DNA of 10,908 nt from an uncultured Eubacteriales bacterium. Lineage in GTDB: Bacteria > Bacillota > Clostridia > Lachnospirales > Lachnospiraceae. The position numbers and the translations under genes are program-made. Below the pieces are notes generated by a model that had not been told where the DNA came from, did no database searches, and saw only the letters and a list, made by a program, of their open reading frames with translations. Shown here in pieces: positions 1 to 4,736 of this stretch; within the stretch, counting starts at the first letter, position 1; each line of letters begins with the position of its first letter. The stretch is taken from positions 1 to 10,908 of the forward strand of contig UQZF01000083.1 of NCBI GenBank assembly GCA_900545455.1. Direction: 5' to 3'.

Positions 1-53
1 CTAAGGATCTAGTCCATATTGCTTGGGTGCGGGTTCAAGTCCCGCCGACTGCA
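1..53 (+). tRNA. tRNA-Leu, anticodon AAG (3' part only)
   Basis: The window opens at the first base of the anticodon loop. The 7-base loop is CTAAGGA (1-7), so the anticodon is AAG at 3-5, followed by the 3' anticodon strand TCTAG (8-12). A 16-base variable arm (13-28) with a short stem CCA/TGG marks a class II tRNA. The T arm is GCGGG (29-33), loop TTCAAGT (34-40) and CCCGC (41-45). The acceptor 3' strand CGACTGC (46-52) and discriminator A53 follow; A73 is expected for Leu, whereas Ser has G. CCA is not encoded (the next bases are CTT), so it must be added by the CCA-adding enzyme. The 5' half lies outside the window, so the anticodon stem pairing is assumed from its usual CTAGA partner. 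A34 would probably be deaminated to inosine by TadA. Confidence 0.87.
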
Positions 54-60
54 CTTATTG

Positions 61-89
61 AGACCTTGAGAATTTTCTCAAGGTCTTTT
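61..89 (+). terminator. Intrinsic terminator after the tRNA
   Basis: A perfect 10-bp stem, GACCTTGAGA (62-71) with TCTCAAGGTC (76-85), plus a closing A61-T86 pair, has a 4-base loop and runs into TTTT (86-89). It lies 8 bases after the tRNA discriminator base and ends the tRNA transcript. Confidence 0.9.
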
Positions 90-135
90 GCTATTATCAG
101 AGATTTTCTTAACAGAATTATAATTTTTGCAATCC

Positions 136-164
136 TTGAATTTTCCCCATGCCTGTTGTATAAT
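136..164 (+). promoter_or_regulatory. Sigma-A-type promoter for the membrane protein at 210
   Basis: The -35 box TTGAAT (136-141) and a perfect -10 box TATAAT (159-164) are separated by 17 bases. The predicted start of transcription is near 171, about 40 bases before the start codon. It lies just downstream of the tRNA terminator, as expected for a new transcription unit. Confidence 0.75.
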
Positions 165-209
165 CAATTAAATAATGCTGCGCAAAATGCGTGAATTCAG
201 GAGGTCGTA

Positions 210-707
210 ATGGGAGAATTATTTTCAGAATGGATAGTTAAGAGGAGGACACCGCAGAAGGTTAAGATGATACAGACCTTACTTGTCATAGTATGTGTGC
301 TGTCATGTGCACTCATTGCCATTCCGTATGTCGGAGTGCTTGTGGTTGCGGTTATAATCTTTCTTACTTATCTTTATTTTAAGAATAACGATGTGGAGTG
401 GGAGTATGCGCTCGTCGAGAAGAGCATGTATGTTGACAAGATTATGAAGAAGTCCAAGAGAAAGAGAATGGGTGAGTATGACCTTACAAAGACTGAGGTC
501 ATGGCACCGGAGGATTCTTCATACATCAAGGAGTATGCCAACAGAAATCTCAAGGTATGCGATTATTCATCACTTATTCCCGAGAACAAGAAGTATGCAA
601 TGGTAATTCTTAATAATAATGAGCTTATCAAGCTTATTTTAGAGCCTGACGAGAGAATGCTCAGAGAACTCAGGGATATTATTCCGAGACAGCTTCACGT
701 GGACTGA
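210..707 (+). CDS. Uncharacterised two-helix membrane protein
   Basis: A 165-residue protein whose function I do not recognise. A short basic N-terminus (residues 1-20, with K11-R12-R13) precedes two closely spaced hydrophobic segments at about 21-38 and 40-57, separated by a proline-containing turn. This suggests a membrane hairpin with both ends on the cytoplasmic side. The rest (about 60-165) is soluble, charged, with a basic patch near 80-87 (KKSKRKR). The start is secure: AGGAGG lies at 199-204, 5 bases before ATG, behind a good promoter. It may belong to a Firmicutes DUF family (DUF6106 comes to mind from the length and two-helix layout, but I could not check this). It lies between a tRNA and guaB, each with its own promoter, so the neighbours say little about its role. 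Confidence 0.82.
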   Translation: MGELFSEWIVKRRTPQKVKMIQTLLVIVCVLSCALIAIPYVGVLVVAVIIFLTYLYFKNNDVEWEYALVEKSMYVDKIMKKSKRKRMGEYDLTKTEVMAPEDSSYIKEYANRNLKVCDYSSLIPENKKYAMVILNNNELIKLILEPDERMLRELRDIIPRQLHVD

Positions 708-735
708 TGAACTGTCAGCTTTTTAAAATGAACGG

Positions 736-764
736 TTGACATTTGCATGAGTATTTGCTAATAT
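736..764 (+). promoter_or_regulatory. guaB promoter
   Basis: A consensus -35 box TTGACA (736-741), a 17-base spacer and a -10 box TAATAT (759-764) with a TGC extension just upstream (756-758). The predicted transcript starts near 771, giving a leader of about 35 bases. That is too short for a riboswitch, and I see no PurR-type box, so purine control is not evident from the sequence. Confidence 0.78.
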
Positions 765-805
765 TGTTAAAATTATAAAAAATTAAGAAAGCGAGGATAT
801 TTAAA

Positions 806-2260
806 ATGGGTAAGATTATTGGCGATGGCATTACTTTTGATGATGTGCTGCTGGTACCGCAGTATTCGGAAGTTACTCCGAATATGGTAGATTTATCAAC
901 GAATCTTACAAAGAAGATTAAACTGAATGTTCCTATTATGAGTGCCGGTATGGATACAGTTACCGAACACAGAATGGCGATTGCAATGGCAAGACAGGGT
1001 GGAATCGGTATCATTCACAAGAATATGTCCATAGAGGCTCAGGCTGAGGAAGTTGATAAGGTTAAGCGCTCCGAGCACGGAGTAATCACTGATCCATTTT
1101 ATTTATCACCTGAACATACACTCCGCGATGCGGACGAGCTCATGGCTAAGTTCCGTATCTCAGGTGTTCCTATCACAGAGGGAAGAAAGTTAGTCGGAAT
1201 CATCACTAACCGTGACCTCAAGTTCGAGCAGGATTTTGACAAGAAGATTCGCGAGTGCATGACGAGCGAAGGACTTGTAACAGCTAAGGAGGGAACTACT
1301 CTTGAGGAGGCTAAGCAGATTCTTGCCAAGGCGCGCAAGGAGAAGCTTCCTATTGTCGATGACGATTTCAACCTCAAGGGACTCATCACAATCAAGGATA
1401 TTGAGAAACAGATTAAGTATCCTTTATCCGCCAAGGACGAGCAGGGACGCCTTCTCTGCGGCGCTGCGGTAGGTATCACCAAGAATATTATGGAGAGAGT
1501 TGATGCACTCGTTGAGGCGAAGGTTGACTGTATCGTAATCGACTCAGCACACGGTCACTCCAAGAATATCATCACTACACTTAAGCAGGTTAAGGCTAAG
1601 TATCCTGACCTTCAGGTTATCGCAGGAAATATCGCAACAGGAGCGGCTGCCAAGGCTCTTATTGAGGCAGGCGTTGATGCAGTTAAGGTTGGTATCGGAC
1701 CTGGCTCCATCTGTACGACAAGAGTCGTTGCAGGTATCGGTGTTCCACAGATTTCAGCAGTTATGGATGTATATGAGGTTGCCAAGCAGTACGGCATCCC
1801 TGTAATCGCAGACGGCGGTATCAAGTTCTCGGGAGACATCACCAAGGCTATCGCAGCCGGAGCTGATGTATGTATGATGGGAAGCATGTTTGCAGGCTGT
1901 GACGAGGCACCCGGAGACTTCGAGTTATTCCAGGGACGTAAGTATAAGGTATATCGCGGCATGGGTTCAATCGCAGCCATGGAGAACGGAAGCAAGGACA
2001 GATACTTCCAGACAGATGCCAAGAAGCTTGTTCCGGAGGGCGTTGAAGGACGAGTTGCATACAAGGGACTTCTTGAGGATACTGTATTCCAGCTTATGGG
2101 CGGCTTACGTTCAGGAATGGGTTACTGCGGAGCTCCTACAATCCCATATCTGAAGGAGAACGGACAGTTTGTCAAGATTTCCGCAGCATCACTCAAGGAA
2201 AGCCATCCACATGATATTCATATCACAAAGGAAGCTCCTAATTACAGTGTAGACCAGTAA
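806..2260 (+). CDS. guaB: Inosine-5'-monophosphate dehydrogenase
   Basis: Oxidises IMP to XMP with NAD+, the first committed step of GMP synthesis, in the cytoplasm. The 484 residues match the usual bacterial length. The (beta/alpha)8 barrel is interrupted after about residue 90 by two CBS domains (about 92-150 and 152-208), which in this family bind nucleotides and tune activity. The catalytic loop GPGSICTTR (298-306) carries the nucleophile Cys303. The mobile flap has the Arg399-Tyr400 pair that activates water, 96 residues after the cysteine as in other bacterial enzymes. IMP-binding segments include DGGIK (336-340) and the GMGS region (385-388). The start is set by GAGG (793-796), 9 bases before ATG. 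The next gene begins 41 bases downstream with no obvious terminator between, so both may share a transcript. Confidence 0.98.
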   Translation: MGKIIGDGITFDDVLLVPQYSEVTPNMVDLSTNLTKKIKLNVPIMSAGMDTVTEHRMAIAMARQGGIGIIHKNMSIEAQAEEVDKVKRSEHGVITDPFYLSPEHTLRDADELMAKFRISGVPITEGRKLVGIITNRDLKFEQDFDKKIRECMTSEGLVTAKEGTTLEEAKQILAKARKEKLPIVDDDFNLKGLITIKDIEKQIKYPLSAKDEQGRLLCGAAVGITKNIMERVDALVEAKVDCIVIDSAHGHSKNIITTLKQVKAKYPDLQVIAGNIATGAAAKALIEAGVDAVKVGIGPGSICTTRVVAGIGVPQISAVMDVYEVAKQYGIPVIADGGIKFSGDITKAIAAGADVCMMGSMFAGCDEAPGDFELFQGRKYKVYRGMGSIAAMENGSKDRYFQTDAKKLVPEGVEGRVAYKGLLEDTVFQLMGGLRSGMGYCGAPTIPYLKENGQFVKISAASLKESHPHDIHITKEAPNYSVDQ

Positions 2261-2301
2261 GCGGGAGACTGATTGAAACGCAATTTGTAAGGGGTACCTG
2301 A

Positions 2302-3018
2302 ATGAAAAAAGGTATGTTAATCTTATCAGGAGTATTTGGGCTGTCTATGATAGCCCTGGTACTCCTGATTATGGTATATATAGGAAAAAACAGCATAGAT
2401 AAAAACGCCGGCGCACAGGAGAGTACGGAAACTGTGCAGGAGACGACCACGGCTCAGTCGGTTTATCTTGTTACACTCCCAAAGGAGCCTGAGCTTCCGG
2501 AGTGGGCGGATGAGTTCAAGAGCACGATAGATGAGGACTTACTTCCGGTCAATCCGTATTCGAGACCCGGAACCGAGCTTGAGAAGGTTAATGCCATTGT
2601 AATGCACTATGTCGGAAATCCGGGGACAACGGCGGCGCAGAACAGGAGCTATTTTGAGAATATAATAGAGACGGGTGAAGCATCTGTCAGTAGTCATTTC
2701 ATAGTCGGCCTGGAAGGAGAGGTTATTCAGTGTGTTCCGCTTGATGAGATTTCCTACGCCTCCAATACGCGCAATGAGGATACGATTGCCATTGAGACAT
2801 GTCATCCGGATGAGACGGGAAAGTATAATCAGGCGACTTATGATTCGATGGTGAAGCTTACGGCGTATCTTTGTATTCTCTACAATCTCAATCCCGACAA
2901 GGATGTCATAAGACATTACGATGTGACGGGCAAGGAGTGTCCTAAATATTTTGTTGATTATGAAAATGAATGGAGCCTGTTTAAGTCGCAGGTGAAACGC
3001 CAGATGAGCGAAAAATAA
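2302..3018 (+). CDS. Membrane-anchored N-acetylmuramoyl-L-alanine amidase (Amidase_2 family)
   Basis: Predicted to cut the amide bond between N-acetylmuramic acid and L-alanine in peptidoglycan, outside the membrane. Of 238 residues, about 5-27 form one hydrophobic segment after MKK (signal anchor, or an uncleaved signal peptide). A Thr/Glu/Gln-rich linker (about 35-55) leads to an Amidase_2/PGRP-type domain (about 92-225). Putative zinc ligands are His102 (in VMHYVG), His205 (RHYD) and Cys213. Lys211, two residues before the cysteine, matches the catalytic lysine spacing of T7 lysozyme (Lys128/Cys130). The start is supported by AAGGGG (2289-2294), 7 bases before ATG. No cell-wall-binding repeats are present, so the membrane anchor probably does the targeting. 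It could serve cell-wall turnover or daughter-cell separation; the sequence does not tell which. Confidence 0.92.
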   Translation: MKKGMLILSGVFGLSMIALVLLIMVYIGKNSIDKNAGAQESTETVQETTTAQSVYLVTLPKEPELPEWADEFKSTIDEDLLPVNPYSRPGTELEKVNAIVMHYVGNPGTTAAQNRSYFENIIETGEASVSSHFIVGLEGEVIQCVPLDEISYASNTRNEDTIAIETCHPDETGKYNQATYDSMVKLTAYLCILYNLNPDKDVIRHYDVTGKECPKYFVDYENEWSLFKSQVKRQMSEK

Positions 3019-3030
3019 ATTTTAAGACAT

Positions 3031-3076
3031 AAAAAATGCAGGTCATTATCAAAAAAGATATTGACTTGCATTTTTT
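3031..3076. terminator. Bidirectional terminator between convergent genes
   Basis: A 15-bp stem pairs 3031-3045 with 3062-3076, with one G-T pair (3041/3066) on the plus-strand transcript and a 16-base loop. It starts with six A and ends with six T, so it gives a U-run on both strands. It lies 13 bases after the amidase stop and 12 bases beyond the stop of the minus-strand gene, serving both. Confidence 0.88.
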
Positions 3077-3087
3077 GCTTAGTGAAA

Positions 3088-3627
3088 TTAGAAAAATTTA
3101 CTTACTTTGCAATTGGTATTGAGTCCTGCGACCATCATATCCTCAAAAGCGTCCTTCTGACCGTCAGGAATGTCATTATGTCTTATCATAACGAGCACTT
3201 TGCTTTTCTGAAACATCATGTAGAAGCCGAAAACATTGGTGTATACATGTGTGAATTCATCATAACGGATGAAATTATGCACATCGTACTCAGGCACATC
3301 GATGAGTATTCCGTTCTGCATAAGACAGAATTCACACGGAGCTGTCTCGGATGGATCCCGGTGCTTGAGATGGTAGCGTATGCTGGAATTGAACTGTGTT
3401 ATTATCAGCACAGGGTAGAATAAAAATACTATGCAGAGTATTGCCCAGAAGGTATCCATTGTACCGCTTGCCAGTCTGTAGATACCGCAGCCTATACTGA
3501 GTAAGATGAGTGCAAGCATTATAACTGTCTCAACTTTGGTTCTCACAAATCTGTTCCAGTAGGTTATCTTTTTGTATTCGTCGCCGTCGGGCTTCTGTGT
3601 TGAAGTGAATCGTATTACTGTATTCAT
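3088..3627 (-). CDS. YcxB-like membrane protein
   Basis: A 179-residue protein on the minus strand. A soluble N-terminus (1-32) is followed by two membrane helices (about 33-52 and 58-77) and a cytoplasmic beta-rich domain (about 95-170). That domain has the pattern of YcxB-like proteins, including a stretch FIRYDEFTHVY (119-129) followed by a segment rich in Phe, Tyr and Met (133-140). The family has no established biochemical function. The start is supported by an AAAGG ribosome binding site 7 bases upstream of ATG on the minus strand. It is convergent with the amidase and divergent from the riboswitch-ribU unit, so it stands alone. I could not find a convincing minus-strand promoter: TTGTAA and TATAAA about 18 bases apart, within 3660-3695, are the best pair. 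A plus-strand frame across 3061-3423 is only its antisense shadow. Confidence 0.83.
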   Translation of the reverse strand: MNTVIRFTSTQKPDGDEYKKITYWNRFVRTKVETVIMLALILLSIGCGIYRLASGTMDTFWAILCIVFLFYPVLIITQFNSSIRYHLKHRDPSETAPCEFCLMQNGILIDVPEYDVHNFIRYDEFTHVYTNVFGFYMMFQKSKVLVMIRHNDIPDGQKDAFEDMMVAGLNTNCKVSKFF

Positions 3628-3740
3628 AATAGTGCCTTTCTTCGTGGTAATTTCTTCAAAATTTTTATAGATATTCTTTTATAGCATTTACAAAACAGTA
3701 TAATACATGACAATAGTTACGTCAAATATTTCTTGACATA

Positions 3741-3769
3741 TTGACCATATCAAAGTGAGGTGGTATTAT
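3741..3769 (+). promoter_or_regulatory. Promoter of the FMN riboswitch-ribU unit
   Basis: The -35 box TTGACC (3741-3746), a 17-base spacer and a -10 box TATTAT (3764-3769) with a TGG extension (3761-3763). A second TTGACA (3733-3738) sits 8 bases upstream and forms a GTCAA-N7-TTGAC inverted repeat (3721-3737). Predicted transcript start is near 3776. The rest of the 3628-3990 non-coding stretch is the riboswitch leader, including a small hairpin CAAATGT (3782-3788) with ACATTTG (3801-3807) ahead of the aptamer. Confidence 0.65.
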
Positions 3770-3829
3770 ACATCCGATGGACAAATGTATAGAGCATATA
3801 ACATTTGAAAGTTAGGGAAATATCTCCAA

Positions 3830-3967
3830 CCTTCAGGGCAGAGTGAGTGCATGGTAATATTACAGCCATGTACAATTCTCGACTGGCAGTACAGTCTGCG
3901 ACCCGCTATGGCGGCTGACTGGGCGTAATTCCCAGACCAACGGTACAGTCCGGATGAAAGAAGAAGG
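3830..3967 (+). promoter_or_regulatory. FMN riboswitch (RFN element) aptamer
   Basis: All six helices of the FMN aptamer can be drawn. P1 is CCTTC (3830-3834) with GAAGG (3963-3967). P2 is GAG (3841-3843) with CTC (3878-3880). P3 is GCAG (3886-3889) with CTGC (3896-3899), loop TACAGT. P4 is CCGC (3903-3906) with GCGG (3911-3914). P5 is CTGGG (3919-3923) with CCCAG (3931-3935), loop CGTAATT. P6 is CGG (3941-3943) with CCG (3950-3952), loop TACAGT. The signature segments AGGGCAG (3835-3841) and GTCCGGATGAAAG (3948-3960) are intact. The P2 loop, normally UGAAAUU, is split into TGA and AATT by an extra hairpin (3847-3873). FMN binding should repress the riboflavin transporter gene that follows. 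Confidence 0.95.
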
Positions 3968-3984
3968 CGTAAGCCTTAAGGAGG
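3964..3984 (+). promoter_or_regulatory. Expression platform and ribU ribosome binding site
   Basis: AAGGC (3964-3968) and GCCTT (3973-3977) form a hairpin with a GTAA tetraloop. Its 5' strand overlaps the P1 3' strand (3963-3967), so P1 and this hairpin exclude each other. The strong Shine-Dalgarno AAGGAGG (3978-3984) follows directly, 6 bases before ATG. CTCC (3824-3827), just 5' of P1, could pair with GGAG (3980-3983) when P1 is formed. There is no T-run, so I infer translational rather than transcriptional control: without FMN the small hairpin forms and the site is open; with FMN P1 forms and the site can be masked. Confidence 0.6.
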
Positions 3985-3990
3985 ACTATA

Positions 3991-4590
3991 ATGAGTAAGA
4001 AGTCTTTTATCAGTGTACGTACACTGACTGTTACCGCTATGATGACAGCGGTATCTTATGTTTTGTATCTTTTTGGATTTCACATTCCGATTGTTCCAAG
4101 CTTTTTGACAATGGATTTTTCAGAGCTCCCTGCCGTGATTGCGGCACTTTCGATGGGACCTGTCGCGGGCGTGCTTGTGTGCCTGTTAAAAAACCTTCTG
4201 CACCTTGCAATTTCGCACACGATGTGGGTTGGCGAGTTGTCCAACTTCATACTCGGAGTTGCGTTCGTTGTGCCGATAGGTCTTATATATAAGAAGCATA
4301 AGACAAAGAAAGGAGCTGTGGCTGCACTTATATCGGGAGCTGTTATCATGGCACTTGTCGGAGTGGTTTCTAACTACTTTATAATATATCCACTTTACGA
4401 TAAGCTCGCATTTCCGATGGAGGTTATCGTCGGCATGTACACGGCGATTCTTCCGGGTGTGACGACGCTTCTGCAAGCACTCATCGTGTTCAACCTACCG
4501 TTTACATTTGTCAAGGCGATGGTGAGCGTTATAGTGACCTTGTTCATATACAAGCCTCTGTCACCGATTATAAAGGGAACATACAGATAA
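3991..4590 (+). CDS. ribU: ECF transporter S component for riboflavin
   Basis: Substrate-binding membrane subunit of an energy-coupling factor (ECF) transporter; it captures riboflavin and works with a shared EcfA-EcfA'-EcfT module, which is not encoded here. The protein has 199 residues with about six hydrophobic segments. The RibU signature is clear: MDFSELPAVI (41-50), followed by GPVAGV (56-61) and the conserved KNLLHL (67-72). An N-terminal stretch with small residues (about 11-22) fits the ECF-coupling interface. The start is fixed by AAGGAGG 6 bases upstream. Control by the FMN riboswitch directly upstream confirms a flavin-related substrate. A terminator follows at once, so ribU is a single-gene unit. 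Confidence 0.95.
   Translation: MSKKSFISVRTLTVTAMMTAVSYVLYLFGFHIPIVPSFLTMDFSELPAVIAALSMGPVAGVLVCLLKNLLHLAISHTMWVGELSNFILGVAFVVPIGLIYKKHKTKKGAVAALISGAVIMALVGVVSNYFIIYPLYDKLAFPMEVIVGMYTAILPGVTTLLQALIVFNLPFTFVKAMVSVIVTLFIYKPLSPIIKGTYR
4010..4027 (+). repeat. Perfect 18-bp palindrome within the start of ribU
   Basis: TCAGTGTAC (4010-4018) is followed directly by its reverse complement GTACACTGA (4019-4027). It covers codons 7-13 of ribU, 19 bases after the start codon. In RNA it could fold as a TCAGTG/CACTGA stem with a TACGTA loop. Its role is unknown. Confidence 0.7.
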
Positions 4591-4600
4591 ATACATGTAC

Positions 4601-4642
4601 AATACAGCCGGAAACAAGTCCATCGCTCCGGCTGTATTTTTT
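4601..4642 (+). terminator. Intrinsic terminator after ribU
   Basis: A perfect 12-bp stem, AATACAGCCGGA (4601-4612) with TCCGGCTGTATT (4627-4638), has a 14-base loop and ends in a six-T run (4637-4642). It begins 10 bases after the ribU stop. Confidence 0.93.
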
Positions 4643-4643
4643 C

Positions 4644-4673
4644 TTGCATTGAATATATGGTTAGTGGTAAAAT
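4644..4673 (+). promoter_or_regulatory. Probable promoter of the peptidase-era-recO operon
   Basis: The -35 box TTGCAT (4644-4649) and -10 box TAAAAT (4668-4673) are 18 bases apart, with a TGG extension at 4665-4667. It lies right behind the ribU terminator. The predicted transcript start is near 4680, giving a leader of about 57 bases that contains the palindrome at 4702-4717. Confidence 0.55.
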
Positions 4674-4701
4674 TAAGCACATGGTATGCTTTATTACAGC
4701 A

Positions 4702-4717
4702 GGGAACGCGCGTTCCC
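4702..4717. promoter_or_regulatory. Candidate LexA (SOS) box: perfect 16-bp palindrome
   Basis: GGGAACGCGCGTTCCC is its own reverse complement. It contains GAAC-N4-GTTC, the core of the Gram-positive LexA/DinR box (consensus CGAACRNRYGTTYC); aligned over 14 bases only the first position differs. It lies about 22 bases downstream of the predicted transcript start and 19 bases before the start codon, where a bound repressor could block transcription. It could instead be the site of another dimeric regulator or an RNA hairpin with a GCGC loop. Confidence 0.5.
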
Positions 4718-4736
4718 GGAATGGAGATTATTTATA

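Noticed and set aside
702..724. Possible terminator between the first protein gene and guaB (CTGA/TCAG stem before TTTT)
   Set aside because: The stem has only four pairs plus two beyond a bulge, and it overlaps the stop codon; too weak to call.
1612..2064. 150-codon minus-strand frame opposite guaB
   Set aside because: It is an antisense shadow of guaB without a ribosome binding site or recognisable protein pattern.
3061..3423. Plus-strand open frame of 120 codons
   Set aside because: It lies antisense to the YcxB-like gene, starts inside the terminator stem, and has no ribosome binding site.
3782..3807. Leader hairpin CAAATGT/ACATTTG considered as a terminator
   Set aside because: The stem has only seven mostly A-T pairs and is not followed by a T-run; it is just a small hairpin ahead of the FMN aptamer.
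4686..4736. Upstream ATG that would extend the peptidase by 17 residues
   Set aside because: No ribosome binding site is present, and the added codons would run through the palindrome; the ATG at 4737 has GGAG upstream.
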